A stretch of 64,000 nucleotides of DNA from Maribacter huludaoensis (GCF_029350945.1 NZ_JARKMS010000003.1:186001-250000), one strand, 5' to 3'. Counted from the first letter of the stretch, positions 34,387-43,651 are shown. Notes: a model not told the origin generated them from the sequence alone. Numbers and translations are program-made.

Positions 34387-35661
34387 ATGCAACGCGATAC
34401 CACAATTTTTAATCTTATTGAAGAAGAGAAACAACGTCAAATCAATGGAATTGAGCTAATTGCTTCTGAAAATTTTACTAGTCCTCAAGTAATGGAGGCT
34501 CAAGGCTCTGTGCTTACAAATAAATATGCCGAAGGATACCCGGGTAAAAGGTATTATGGCGGGTGCGAAGTAGTGGACAAAGTTGAGCAATTGGCAATTG
34601 ATAGGGCAAAAGAGCTTTTTGGTGCAGCTTATGCTAATGTACAGCCACACTCTGGTTCTCAGGCCAATGCAGCGGTTTATCATGCATGCTTAAAACCCGG
34701 TGATAAGATTTTAGGGTTTGATTTGTCTCATGGTGGTCACTTGACACATGGATCGCCCGTTAATTTTTCCGGTAGATTATATACACCGGTATTTTACGGT
34801 GTTGATAAAGAAACAGGAAGGTTGGATTATGATAAAATTCAAGAAATAGCTACTAAAGAGCAACCAAAGTTGATTATTGCAGGTGCATCGGCATATTCAA
34901 GAGATATGGATTTTGAGCGTTTTCGTAAAATTGCAGACAGTGTAAATGCTATTTTACTTGCAGATATTTCTCACCCGGCAGGTTTAATTGCCAAAGGACT
35001 TTTAAGTGATCCAATTCCTCATTGTCATATTGTAACGACAACTACTCATAAAACATTACGAGGACCAAGAGGTGGGTTAATATTAATGGGTTCTGATTTT
35101 GAGAATCCATTCGGAATCAAGTTGAAAAACGGAAACTTAAGAAAAATGTCTGCTTTGTTGGATTTGGCTGTTTTCCCAGGAAATCAAGGTGGTCCTTTGG
35201 AACATGTCATTGCCGGTAAGGCAATTGCATTTGGTGAGGCCCTGACCGATTCTTATGCGACATATATAGCACAAGTAAAGAAAAATGCAGATGCCATGGC
35301 AACGTCTTTTGTTAAACGTGGATACAATATAATCTCTGATGGTACCGATAATCATATGATGCTGATTGACCTTAGAAATAAAGATATTTCAGGAAAAGAC
35401 GCGGAAAAAGCTTTGGTGCTGGCAGATATTACTGCAAATAAGAACATGGTGCCATTTGATGATAAATCACCTTTCGTTACTTCAGGAATACGTTTTGGTA
35501 CCGCTGCAATTACAACTAGAGGATTGGTTGAGAGCGATATGGAAAAAGTGGTAGATTTTATTGATCAGGTAATTACAAACCCTGAAAATGAAGCTATCAT
35601 AAAAGATGTAAGAGCAAAAGTAAATGCAATGATGAGTACTAGACCAATTTTTAATGCTTAA
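34387..35661 (+). CDS. glyA: serine hydroxymethyltransferase GlyA
   Basis: PLP enzyme that converts serine to glycine and loads one carbon onto tetrahydrofolate. 424 residues. The PLP Lys is Lys222 ([13 protein letters not shown]). Other marks are IELIASENF (24-32), [13 protein letters not shown], and [10 protein letters not shown]. The ATG at 34387 is chosen because a promoter box lies between it and the longer in-frame start. The gene is followed by a strong stem-loop that belongs to the convergent gene. Confidence 0.97.
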   Translation: MQRDTTIFNLIEEEKQRQINGIELIASENFTSPQVMEAQGSVLTNKYAEGYPGKRYYGGCEVVDKVEQLAIDRAKELFGAAYANVQPHSGSQANAAVYHACLKPGDKILGFDLSHGGHLTHGSPVNFSGRLYTPVFYGVDKETGRLDYDKIQEIATKEQPKLIIAGASAYSRDMDFERFRKIADSVNAILLADISHPAGLIAKGLLSDPIPHCHIVTTTTHKTLRGPRGGLILMGSDFENPFGIKLKNGNLRKMSALLDLAVFPGNQGGPLEHVIAGKAIAFGEALTDSYATYIAQVKKNADAMATSFVKRGYNIISDGTDNHMMLIDLRNKDISGKDAEKALVLADITANKNMVPFDDKSPFVTSGIRFGTAAITTRGLVESDMEKVVDFIDQVITNPENEAIIKDVRAKVNAMMSTRPIFNA

Positions 35662-35671
35662 TTAAAAATTG

Positions 35672-35712
35672 AAAAAGATTTAGAGTTTTTATTCAGATAA
35701 AAACTCTAAATC
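35672..35712 (-). terminator. strong stem-loop terminator at the end of the 212-aa gene
   Basis: A perfect 15-bp stem (35677-35691 with 35698-35712), 6-nt loop, and a run of A at 35672-35676 (U on the minus strand). The stem lies inside the last eight codons of the minus-strand gene, so the coding end also folds into the terminator. It may also stop glyA transcripts from the other side, though without a T run on that strand. Confidence 0.8.
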
Positions 35713-36327
35713 TCCACTTACATAGGTGTTTTTGAGTACATCATAAATAGATGCTTCGTCATCTTTGTCAAGGTAAATCCCCCAAAATTCCGAATATGTT
35801 TTTGGTGCAGTATTAATTTGATCTTCGTTAGCTTCCATATTCTCAATACTGTCTTCAAATATGGGAACAAAAATTTCATATGGTTTTTGAGTAAGTCCTC
35901 TGGTTAAAAAAACATAGTTAAATGCAATCTGCTTTAAAATGTCATTTAATTGAGTGGGTATACTCTTGTCGTAAATACGTTTTATTACAATACTAGTGTC
36001 ATTTAAAAAGAATGTAAGTTCTTCAATATCAATATTGTATTTGTTTTTTGTGTTCAATATTTCTAAAGCATGTTGTAACGGAGATTCCTCTGTTCCACTA
36101 TTTCCCCATCTACCTGTATTAAAATGAGATAGTAATTCCAATAGATCTAAATTACAGGATACTTCCAATACTAAACTAATAGAATTGAAAGTAATGTGCT
36201 TGTTGTTGAGCTGTACATTTGAAAAATAATGAAATCCTAGGGAACTTAGAAATGTATCTATACCAACGATTTCTTTGGTATATTCTAATTTTGAATTGTT
36301 GATGAAATTTTCGAAATTAAAAGGCAT
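35689..36327 (-). CDS. protein of unknown function next to a signalling block
   Basis: A soluble acidic protein of 212 residues without signal peptide, membrane helix or a motif that I recognise. It has an alternating strand/helix look (FHYFSNVQLNNKHITFN; LDLLELLSHFNTGRWG) and a very acidic tail. It follows the response regulator gene by 156 nt on the same strand. Whether it belongs to the signalling block is unknown; its own promoter is not evident. Confidence 0.65.
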   Translation of the reverse strand: MPFNFENFINNSKLEYTKEIVGIDTFLSSLGFHYFSNVQLNNKHITFNSISLVLEVSCNLDLLELLSHFNTGRWGNSGTEESPLQHALEILNTKNKYNIDIEELTFFLNDTSIVIKRIYDKSIPTQLNDILKQIAFNYVFLTRGLTQKPYEIFVPIFEDSIENMEANEDQINTAPKTYSEFWGIYLDKDDEASIYDVLKNTYVSGDLEFLSE

Positions 36328-36483
36328 ATAGGTGGAAATTTATAGCATTTCTTTGTTATAAAGATACTTTTCTAACTTCGTAATCTGACCTAGGAAAACC
36401 TTAGAATTTCAGAGGATATTATTATAAAATAACTTTGTATTTTGTAATAGGCTGATAATTAAACACTTATTAAAAGTAGTATT

Positions 36484-37152
36484 CTAGAGGAAACCACGTG
36501 TTTTGGCTTCATTAATCAGGGCCAGATCATTACCGTTCTTAACATCGAATAATGCCTTAAGTTGTCTTTTTCTGGCTTCAACGGTTGTGTTTGCAGATCC
36601 AATTAAAGGCGCTATATCTCTAGTGTGTATTCCTTGAGAAAGATGGTAAAGGATCTTTTGGTCTTGCTCATCTATAATGATATCTGTGGACATTCTGCGA
36701 CGTATAGCTGACAATGCACTGGCGGTATAATACGGAGAGCCGTTAATTATAGTTTCTACCATAGTCTTAAGAGACATTTCATCTATCTCTGATTTTACCA
36801 TATATCCGTCAGGATTTACCGTTTTAAAAATGTTATTAATTCTATAGTTGTCGCTGTAAGATGACATGAAAACGACTTTTGATTTAGGTACCTCTGCTCT
36901 TGCCACAATACCTAAATCTACTCCTGTCCTTGGGTCTTTTGATTCTGGTGAGAATAATTGGATATCTAAAAGAATAACATCATACGGTACTGCTCGTTTA
37001 GAATTCTCTATTTTTAACTTGCCTTTTTCAAAACTGGTAGCAATTTCAACTTTAACATTAAAATCTGTAAAATCAGAATCTTCCAGGATATATTTATATC
37101 CTAGAGCTGTCATTTCGTGGTCATCTACCGTTAAAATTCTTACCGTGTTCAT
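36484..37152 (-). CDS. NarL/FixJ-type response regulator
   Basis: A 222-residue regulator with receiver at 1-135 and a LuxR-like HTH near 165-215. The phospho-acceptor is Asp63 (VILLDIQLF), the acidic pair Asp10-Asp11, and the conserved Ser/Lys region is MSSYSD then MVKSEID. A helical loop of about 10 residues after Asp63 (SPESKDPRTG) is longer than usual. The output domain has LYHLSQGIHTRDIAPLIGSANTTVEARKRQLKALF (in part), in the place of the LuxR signature but divergent. It is 39 nt downstream of the sensor kinase gene. Confidence 0.86.
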   Translation of the reverse strand: MNTVRILTVDDHEMTALGYKYILEDSDFTDFNVKVEIATSFEKGKLKIENSKRAVPYDVILLDIQLFSPESKDPRTGVDLGIVARAEVPKSKVVFMSSYSDNYRINNIFKTVNPDGYMVKSEIDEMSLKTMVETIINGSPYYTASALSAIRRRMSTDIIIDEQDQKILYHLSQGIHTRDIAPLIGSANTTVEARKRQLKALFDVKNGNDLALINEAKTRGFL

Positions 37153-37191
37153 AGTTTCGGGGTCTATTATAATTTACTAAACGTTTTTAAA

Positions 37192-39285
37192 TTAAATATT
37201 ATTATCGGTGTTATTTTTAATATCCTCTATAATAGGAATATTTAAAGAAATAGTAGTGCCTTCTCCTTGTCTTGAGTCTATATGAAACGTTCCGTTTAAT
37301 TTGTTCATTCTAGAAGTAATATTTCTTATACCTATGCCTTTTTTACCTTTGCTTACGTTGTAGCCCACGCCGTTATCGCTCATAATTACATTGAAGTCAT
37401 TGTCATTTCTATAAAAGGTAACTTCAAAATAGGAGCATTTAGAGTGTTTGATCGCATTTTGAAATGTTTCTTGAATAATACGATAAACATTAATTTTAAT
37501 TTCTCCGGCCAAACTATCCCAATTTTCATCTTCATTAAAATGGAAGTAGGTCTTAATTTTATTGTTCTTGTTATTGGCAAGAAGTGTTTCGACAGAATCT
37601 GTAAAATTGTTTATTTTTTGATATGCACTATGGCTAAGCTCGTGAGATATTGACCTTATTTCGTTCTCAATTTCTTGTAAGGATCCCAGGGCTTTGGATT
37701 TTTCTTGAATTGCCTCATCTGTAGTCCTTTTGTTTAAGCCGGTAAGTATCATTCGTGCTCCAAGCATTTTTCCAAGCACGCCATCGTGTAGTTCTTCTGA
37801 AATTCTTTTTTGCTCTAGGCGCTTAACTTCATCAACTTTTTGCTTTTGCATAAGCATTAAATTGAAAATTTCTTGATTATTAGCCTGTTGTTGTTGATCA
37901 AAACGTAGTTTTTGATTCTTGGCCCTTTGGTTTATTATTATGTAGATGGAAAGACCAAGTAAGAAGAAGCCTGTTGCTATACCGATCCATATTTGTTTTT
38001 GTTTGGAGAGTGTTTCCTTTTCACTTTCTAGCTCTATATTCTCAGCTATAAATTCATCGGTTTCAAAACGTATACGTGCAAACTTATTCTGTTGTTTTCG
38101 TTCTTCTATTTGTAAACTGTCATTAAGCTCGGTATAATTTTTAAAATATTCAGGGGCATTAGATTTATCTAATTCTGCCAGGTACAGCCAAGTTTTTAAT
38201 AATTGTTCATTAGCGCTTCCTTCCACTGATAATCTTTCGGCAATTTTGGCTTTTTCAATAGCTCCTAAAGTATCTGCAGCGTAGGCCTTGTATTCAGAAT
38301 AACTGTGATAGCTTGATGCCAAACTGCCGGTATCGTCTTGTTGCGCTTTAATATCGATTGCCTTCTTTAATAATTTTTCTACGTCAACAGTGTCTTTAAA
38401 ATATAATTTTGCGGTAGCAAGATTGCTAAGTGCTTTGGAATATAATACCGGATGTTTTTCGTAGATATTTAGTTTGCCTAAAACTTCATTAAAATTTTCT
38501 ATGGCCTTTTTATACTCTTTTTTATCTCTGTAAATGACCCCTATATTATTAATTAAACTAGCCTTGTGAATTTCTGAATTAGGAATTTTGTCCAAATAAT
38601 AAAGCGCTTCATTGTAGTAAGAAAGTGCTTTGTCATAATCTTTTAAATCGTTTAAAACTATGCCTAGTATATTATAAGATTTGTACAACCCTTTGGTGTC
38701 TTCAATTGAATTATAAATTTCAATTGCTTTTATAATATTTGCTTCGCTGCCTACGTAGTCTTTAATTTTCATTTGAATAACAGCCTTTTGCAAATACATT
38801 TCTCCTGAATTGGATCGATCGTTTAAGGCTTCAAAAATGTTCTGTGCTTCCGTATAGTAGTAAAATGCACTATCTTTTATAGATCTTTTACGAAAAAAAT
38901 AAGCTAAATCCCAATATGCATTGGCGGCAGCTGCAGAATCCTTTATTTTAAGATTTACAGAAATCGCATTCTTGTTGATTTTACGGAACAATGCGCTGTC
39001 TACAATTTGTGATTGATTGTAAGATAGGTTGGATAGGTATTTGGACTTAAGAGTATCATTACCAATGTTTTCAATAAACTGAAAAGCTTTAAGCTGTAAC
39101 TCTATTTTAATTTTTTGGTCAACATTATCATCATAACTTTCAGATATCCAGGCGTCAATACTATCGCTTTTGATATTGTTATCAATTTGAATGGCCTGAT
39201 CGGTTGACAATGGGGCAGGAGCGTTCTTTGAACAACTTATACAAAGTATGTAGATTGCTGAATAATAAATTATGGACTTTATCAA
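37192..39285 (-). CDS. TPR-containing sensor histidine kinase (HisKA_3 type)
   Basis: A 697-residue kinase. It starts with a signal sequence that has a lipobox-like end (CISC, Cys18). Residues about 60-400 form tetratricopeptide repeats (for example YKSYNILGIVLNDLKDYDKA, then GVIYRDKKEYKKAIENF), which would lie in the periplasm. One membrane helix follows at 432-452, a coiled coil (to 490), His500 in the HisKA_3 box (SEELHDGVLGK), and an HATPase domain with NAIKHS and SDNGVGY. The architecture is widespread in Flavobacteriia. It is the likely partner of the NarL-like regulator 39 nt downstream. Confidence 0.9.
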   Translation of the reverse strand: MIKSIIYYSAIYILCISCSKNAPAPLSTDQAIQIDNNIKSDSIDAWISESYDDNVDQKIKIELQLKAFQFIENIGNDTLKSKYLSNLSYNQSQIVDSALFRKINKNAISVNLKIKDSAAAANAYWDLAYFFRKRSIKDSAFYYYTEAQNIFEALNDRSNSGEMYLQKAVIQMKIKDYVGSEANIIKAIEIYNSIEDTKGLYKSYNILGIVLNDLKDYDKALSYYNEALYYLDKIPNSEIHKASLINNIGVIYRDKKEYKKAIENFNEVLGKLNIYEKHPVLYSKALSNLATAKLYFKDTVDVEKLLKKAIDIKAQQDDTGSLASSYHSYSEYKAYAADTLGAIEKAKIAERLSVEGSANEQLLKTWLYLAELDKSNAPEYFKNYTELNDSLQIEERKQQNKFARIRFETDEFIAENIELESEKETLSKQKQIWIGIATGFFLLGLSIYIIINQRAKNQKLRFDQQQQANNQEIFNLMLMQKQKVDEVKRLEQKRISEELHDGVLGKMLGARMILTGLNKRTTDEAIQEKSKALGSLQEIENEIRSISHELSHSAYQKINNFTDSVETLLANNKNNKIKTYFHFNEDENWDSLAGEIKINVYRIIQETFQNAIKHSKCSYFEVTFYRNDNDFNVIMSDNGVGYNVSKGKKGIGIRNITSRMNKLNGTFHIDSRQGEGTTISLNIPIIEDIKNNTDNNI

Positions 39286-39322
39286 GAAAAACTGATGTTA
39301 TAATTGTTAAAATCCAAGTTAT

Positions 39323-39360
39323 AAAAAAAGCCTTTAACGAAATCGTTAAAGGCCTTTTTT
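39323..39360 (-). terminator. terminator of the 58-aa peptide gene
   Basis: GCCTTTAACG (39330-39339) pairs with CGTTAAAGGC (39344-39353), with A7 on the left that becomes a U tract on the minus strand. It separates the small gene from the sensor kinase gene downstream, so they are separate transcripts. Confidence 0.85.
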
Positions 39361-39377
39361 TATATTTAAAAATTTAC

Positions 39378-39554
39378 TTATATAATTTTCTTAGGTGGTT
39401 TTCTGTCATCAAGTGGTAAAGAACAGTCATCGCAATTTGAAGCTTTTGTAATATCGTTAGTGTATTCAACTTCATTGTTTGTGTCTTGAAAAATTGATGT
39501 TGCCATACCTATTGTCATTATTGCAACTGCTAAAATACTAACTACTTTTTTCAT
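39378..39554 (-). CDS. 58-aa exported peptide with CxxC, unknown function
   Basis: A complete small gene: ATG at 39554, 58 codons, TAA. The product has a signal-peptide-like N-terminus (MKKVVSILAVAIMTIGMATS, 20 residues, Lys-Lys then a hydrophobic stretch), an acidic middle, one CDDC pair, and a proline/lysine-rich tail (DDRKPPKKII). The mature part is about 35 residues. A terminator follows it. It lies between the TPR kinase gene and the LytTR regulator on the same strand, which makes a signalling role conceivable but unproven. It may simply be a short secreted protein. Confidence 0.6.
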   Translation of the reverse strand: MKKVVSILAVAIMTIGMATSIFQDTNNEVEYTNDITKASNCDDCSLPLDDRKPPKKII

Positions 39555-39693
39555 ATTGTTCTTGTTTTTAGGGGTTTCTTAAATAATTATACAGCCAAAG
39601 TAATATCGATTAGTGGCTTGTGAGGACATTATTATAAGTCTTAAGTAAACGGCCTGATTCTATTAGTAAATGAACCAATTGTGAGAGAATTCT

Positions 39694-40425
39694 TTAATTA
39701 AGTGAAGAAAAGGTGTTTTTTGAAAGAATGTTTTTAAGGTTGTTCATATTCTCTCTATAAGTTTTTGAAAAAGGGATATTTTGATTTACTGCTTTTATAG
39801 AACAGATAGATTTGCCAAAGTTGATACGAGAAACGTAACTTGTATTTACAATATAGCTTTGATGAACACGCATAAAATTGTTCGGCAAAGTTTTTTCAAA
39901 TGTCTTTAACGTTTTGTAGGCATTTATAATTGCACCATCTTTCATAAAAAACTCAGTGGTATTGTTATCTGCCTTTAAATAAAGAATATCATTAGTATTT
40001 AGATAATGAAAATCGTTATATGATTTTAAGCAAATTGTCTCTGGCGCCTTCTCTTTTGGCATTCTTTTCTGAAGTTTCAATAACGATTTTCTAATGTCAA
40101 ATTCATTGAACGGTTGCAACCAGTAATCGAAAAATCCATTTTTGATAGCATCATATGCATAATTTTTAGTTGATGCGATACCAATTAAAATGGGTAGTTG
40201 ATTCATATATTGATGAATTTCTGTAACCATTAAAAAAACAGAAGAATAATTGGTATTTAGATTTATAAAAACTATATCTGGAGAGTACTTTAAAATATCG
40301 TTTAATCCATCCGAAGGATTATTGGTTGTATTTACGCATTCAAAATCACCGTATTCGTCTAAAAATGCATGCAACTGCAAATTTGAAACAGCATCAGAAT
40401 CTATTATGGTATAGGTATAGTTCAA
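39694..40425 (-). CDS. LytTR-family regulator with degenerate receiver
   Basis: A 243-residue protein with a CheY-like domain (1-120) and a LytTR DNA-binding domain (about 140-238; CLKSYNDFHYLNTNDILYLKA, MRVHQSYIVNTSYV and IPFSKTYRENM; long stretches only cited in part). The receiver has lost key residues: Asn55 stands where the phospho-Asp should be (DIVFINLN), the conserved Lys is Gln104 (YWLQPFN) and the acidic pair is Asp9-Ser10-Asp11. It is thus probably not switched by phosphorylation. No kinase is adjacent in an obvious operon; the TPR kinase lies 0.4 kb further on. Confidence 0.88.
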   Translation of the reverse strand: MNYTYTIIDSDAVSNLQLHAFLDEYGDFECVNTTNNPSDGLNDILKYSPDIVFINLNTNYSSVFLMVTEIHQYMNQLPILIGIASTKNYAYDAIKNGFFDYWLQPFNEFDIRKSLLKLQKRMPKEKAPETICLKSYNDFHYLNTNDILYLKADNNTTEFFMKDGAIINAYKTLKTFEKTLPNNFMRVHQSYIVNTSYVSRINFGKSICSIKAVNQNIPFSKTYRENMNNLKNILSKNTFSSLN

Positions 40426-40479
40426 TGAAAAATAGTGTGTGCGCTAATTTAAACATAGGTAAGAAAAAGAAAACCTAGA

Positions 40480-40504
40480 ATGTCCTTATAAAAACCAAGG
40501 ACAT
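40480..40504. repeat. hairpin before the LytTR gene
   Basis: ATGTCCTT (40480-40487) and AAGGACAT (40497-40504) form an 8-bp stem with a 9-nt loop in the region between the beta-helix gene and the LytTR gene. Lacks a U tract, so it is either a weak terminator or a regulatory dyad. Confidence 0.4.
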
Positions 40505-40534
40505 GTTGATAAAATCAATGTTTGTAGGGGCTGT

Positions 40535-40550
40535 GACAGAAAAATCTGTC
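40535..40550. repeat. GACAGA-AAAA-TCTGTC hairpin
   Basis: Perfect 6-bp arms around AAAA, 19 nt after the stop of the beta-helix lipoprotein gene (minus strand) and some 110 nt before the LytTR start. Possible terminator stem without a clear U run, or protein-binding site. Confidence 0.4.
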
Positions 40551-40569
40551 GAAAAATACTAGGTTTTGT

Positions 40570-42123
40570 CTACTGATTTTTCTCTTTCGCTTGAAAAGCA
40601 CCTAAATCAGGATTAGGAATTCTTTGTGTTCCTAAAATATCAACCGGATAATTATTTGCGGTATTTATATCACCTTTGTTTATTAATTCAGAATCTAAAC
40701 CAATTCTATAATCGTTCATAAAAGGCTGAAAATAGTCTAATTTGCCGTTAAGTGTAATATTTAAATAATGTTCTTTATTTTCAAAATCGTAAAGAACATC
40801 TTCGTTGGTAGATGATTGGTTTTCATTAAATTTTATAAAGCAATTTTGAAAAGTGTAGTTAAAAATATTCTGATCGTTCTTTTGTAGCAAAATCTCATTT
40901 GAGCTATTACCATCTATAATGCAATTCTTGAAATCAGCTAAAAATAAATCAAAACTTCCACTTTCATCAGTGCCGGAAGTATTACTGATTTCAACACTGG
41001 CATTAAATCTAAAGCCTTTGTTCCAATAGTTTGCAATGGTAGCATGACTAAAAGAATAAGTACCGCCATTTTCAACTTTTAAGGAAGAATTACCAGCTGC
41101 TCCCAAAACTAAGTTGTTGGCTACTATGTATGCGTTGCTTGCCCAAATATTATACTTAGCACTATTGAATATGCGACTGTTTGCGATGTTCAATGTTTCT
41201 TCTGGAGCGTTAATCTGGCCTTCTACATATAAACCTATTTCGGCGTTTTTAATAGTCAAGTGATTAATAGCGTTGTCTTTGCTGCCCGCACCGATCCAAA
41301 TAGCGCCCCATTGTCCGGGGATATTTTCAAATTCAGGTTCTAAGCGATCTCCTTCAAATATGACTTCCTTTTCAAATTCGTTGTCATTTGAACTAAGCTT
41401 GCCATTAATGATTATGGATGATTCATCTTGTACTAAAATACCAGAATTTAGATGAAAATGAACACGAGTGCCCGGGTCTATAATAAGCTTTTTTCCCTTG
41501 GGGATGACGGCATATCCATATATAACATAAGATTTATCGTTTTTAAAATTTAAGTGAATATCTGCCAATTCAAAGCCTTCTATTTCAATTGGGTTTCCAT
41601 TTTCATCGGTATATAGTACTATTGATTCCTTTTTATTTTCCTGTGGATATAGAAATATGGCATCTTTTGCCAATGTAACCAATTCTACGGTTTGTTGAAA
41701 TGGTTCCTTATCAAACAAAATAGCGTCTGTGTAAAGTAATTCATTAAGTGAATTGTCCGTAATATCTATAGTGGTTTCTACAAAAACAAAAAGGCTATCT
41801 TCGGCGTAAATGGGAATATTGGTAAATTCTTTACCGGCAACACCATCAACATTTAACCTGTAATAACTCTCGTTTCCATTTTTAAGAGATATGTTGGGTA
41901 TTAAAATATCTTTCTTGGTGTCGTTAAACACCTTTAGATTGTAAGTACTACTGCCAATATTGGTAAATACCGTATCCAGATAAACAGTGTCTCTTGAAAA
42001 TGAAAGACGGCCACTACTTTCAGTGTATTCAAAATCTTTTCTGCAAGAGGTGCTACAGAGAAGAGCAAATAGGGCAGAAAGTATAAATAGGGTCTTTAGA
42101 TGCACGCAAATGGGGTTTGACAA
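40570..42123 (-). CDS. right-handed beta-helix surface lipoprotein
   Basis: A lipoprotein of 517 residues with signal end CSTSC (Cys27). N-terminal beta-sandwich (about 40-190: SSGRLSFSRDTVYLDTVFTN, 20 residues), then a parallel beta-helix region (about 205-420) with the pattern KNAEIGLYVEG, NIANSRIFN and KNCIIDGNS. Such proteins are common in Flavobacteriia; the role could be carbohydrate binding or cell-surface structure. The first codon is TTG; a GTG at 42105 (giving MHLKTLFIL) is an alternative start. It is 7 nt downstream of the thioesterase gene and so likely in its operon. Confidence 0.8.
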   Translation of the reverse strand: MSNPICVHLKTLFILSALFALLCSTSCRKDFEYTESSGRLSFSRDTVYLDTVFTNIGSSTYNLKVFNDTKKDILIPNISLKNGNESYYRLNVDGVAGKEFTNIPIYAEDSLFVFVETTIDITDNSLNELLYTDAILFDKEPFQQTVELVTLAKDAIFLYPQENKKESIVLYTDENGNPIEIEGFELADIHLNFKNDKSYVIYGYAVIPKGKKLIIDPGTRVHFHLNSGILVQDESSIIINGKLSSNDNEFEKEVIFEGDRLEPEFENIPGQWGAIWIGAGSKDNAINHLTIKNAEIGLYVEGQINAPEETLNIANSRIFNSAKYNIWASNAYIVANNLVLGAAGNSSLKVENGGTYSFSHATIANYWNKGFRFNASVEISNTSGTDESGSFDLFLADFKNCIIDGNSSNEILLQKNDQNIFNYTFQNCFIKFNENQSSTNEDVLYDFENKEHYLNITLNGKLDYFQPFMNDYRIGLDSELINKGDINTANNYPVDILGTQRIPNPDLGAFQAKEKNQ

Positions 42124-42130
42124 ATCTAAG

Positions 42131-42517
42131 TTACAGGAAAATTTTTTTAATTGCTTCCGGAATTCTTAAAGGTCTATATGATATACTATCAAGAAGACAC
42201 CATTCAGTACTTGATCTTACTAATAATTTTTTGGTGGTGCCATGTATCATCTCTACAATTCTAACACATTTGGCACCAGAGCTAGAGGCTATATAAGTTG
42301 ATATTTGGATAGGGTCGCCAAGAACTGCTGCGCGTTTATATTCTATATGATGGGTTAATACCACCCAGATAACTTCCTCTTGCATTTTTTTGGTTGCTAT
42401 AGTTTGCCAGTGTTGTTTAGAGATATCTTGTATCCACTGCACGTAGCGAACATTGTTGACATGATTTAAATCGTCTAGGTCATCATGTGCAACAACAAGT
42501 TCTTTTTGGAATGCCAT
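42131..42517 (-). CDS. hotdog-fold acyl-CoA thioesterase (4-hydroxybenzoyl-CoA type)
   Basis: A 128-residue single hotdog domain. The active-site Asp and the surrounding motif are seen at about 11-27 (HDDLDDLNHVNNVRYVQW), the pattern of YbgC/FcbC-like thioesterases where the Asp-Leu-Asn-His-Val-Asn stretch binds acyl-CoA. It hydrolyses an acyl-CoA thioester in the cytoplasm; the chain is unknown. It lies 3 nt after the glutaminyl cyclase gene and 7 nt before the beta-helix gene. Confidence 0.88.
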   Translation of the reverse strand: MAFQKELVVAHDDLDDLNHVNNVRYVQWIQDISKQHWQTIATKKMQEEVIWVVLTHHIEYKRAAVLGDPIQISTYIASSSGAKCVRIVEMIHGTTKKLLVRSSTEWCLLDSISYRPLRIPEAIKKIFL

Positions 42518-42520
42518 ATG

Positions 42521-43576
42521 TTATTTTTTCTCAATTTGGACTTCGAACATTTTGTTCCAAAATTTACCGGTGACAAAAAAAGTTTTGCGATCCGGGTGAT
42601 ATGCTATTCCGTTAAGAACGTAATTTGTTTTGTCCCAATTTTCGGTTTTGGTGATCATATCGCTTAAACCACTAAAATTGATTACTCCTTCAATGGCGCC
42701 AGTATTGCTATCTATGATCATTACGCTAGGTTTTTGGTATACATTGGCATAAATTTTTCCATCAACATATTCCAATTCATTTGCAGAGTCAAAAATGGAA
42801 GAATTGGTTACTGTTTCAATATAACCGTTTTCGGTCATCGTATCCGGATTTATAAACCAAATTTTTGCTGTTCCGTCACTCTTAAAAATTTTTGAACCAT
42901 CATTGGTCAATCCCCATCCTTCACGACTCTTTCCATATTGAAAATTATCTAATTTTTTAAAAGAGTTAAGGTCATAAATAAACCCTAGACCACTTTGCCA
43001 TGTTAGCTGGTAAATTTTATCGTTTAAAATAGTAATGCCTTCCCCAAAATAGGATTCATCCAAATCTATTTGTTCAAAGACCTTTCCTGTTTTAAAATCC
43101 AGTTTTCTTAAATAAGACTGACCTTTTCTACCTGTAGACTCATATAAAGTGTCCTTATAGAATTCAAGACCTTGGGTATAAGATTTTGTGTCATGTGGAT
43201 ATTCATTAATGACAGTATACGTATAAATTTCCGGAGCTTTTTCAGAAAGTACCTTCAAGTTTTTGTTGATGTTTACCGTTTCACCATCAAAGGTAATTTT
43301 AGCGGTCAAAATTTTGTTGCCCAAGGTTGGAACATCGATCTTAATTTTGTCGTTATTAAAATTTAAAGGAGCGCCGTCAATACTATATTCTACATTTTCT
43401 ATCTCTTTTTCTTTTTTATTTTTAATGCTTATACCAATTTCTTGATTTTGTTGAACTTGGTTTACATTTTTTTCTAAACTAATTTCAAATAGGGAAGATG
43501 GTTTTTGATTGCCACTTCCGCAAGCAGTAAATAAGCTGGTAATTAGAACGATACAGAAATAATTGAAAATTTTCAT
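42521..43576 (-). CDS. glutaminyl-peptide cyclotransferase lipoprotein
   Basis: A 351-residue lipoprotein (Cys19, LFTAC). After an N-terminal beta domain (about 25-110) comes a five-bladed beta-propeller of the plant/bacterial glutaminyl cyclase type: YTQGLEFYKDTLYESTG, FGEGITIL, and the final NGIAYHPDRKTFFVTGK. It turns an N-terminal Gln of exported proteins into pyroglutamate. Bacteroidota often cleave signal peptides just before Gln, so this enzyme is expected in the periplasm. First gene of a three-gene run. Confidence 0.92.
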   Translation of the reverse strand: MKIFNYFCIVLITSLFTACGSGNQKPSSLFEISLEKNVNQVQQNQEIGISIKNKKEKEIENVEYSIDGAPLNFNNDKIKIDVPTLGNKILTAKITFDGETVNINKNLKVLSEKAPEIYTYTVINEYPHDTKSYTQGLEFYKDTLYESTGRKGQSYLRKLDFKTGKVFEQIDLDESYFGEGITILNDKIYQLTWQSGLGFIYDLNSFKKLDNFQYGKSREGWGLTNDGSKIFKSDGTAKIWFINPDTMTENGYIETVTNSSIFDSANELEYVDGKIYANVYQKPSVMIIDSNTGAIEGVINFSGLSDMITKTENWDKTNYVLNGIAYHPDRKTFFVTGKFWNKMFEVQIEKK

Positions 43577-43651
43577 TAAGAAAATGGGTGTTTAAGTTGA
43601 TGAAGTAATTAATTCAAGGCAATTTAATTCATAAAAATAAGAAACTAAAGG

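Noticed and set aside
36430..36437. Exact -7 box (TAACTTTG) on the plus strand upstream of minus-strand genes
   Set aside because: No plus-strand gene follows; an antisense transcript into the NarL-like regulator is conceivable, but an 8-nt degenerate box occurs by chance.
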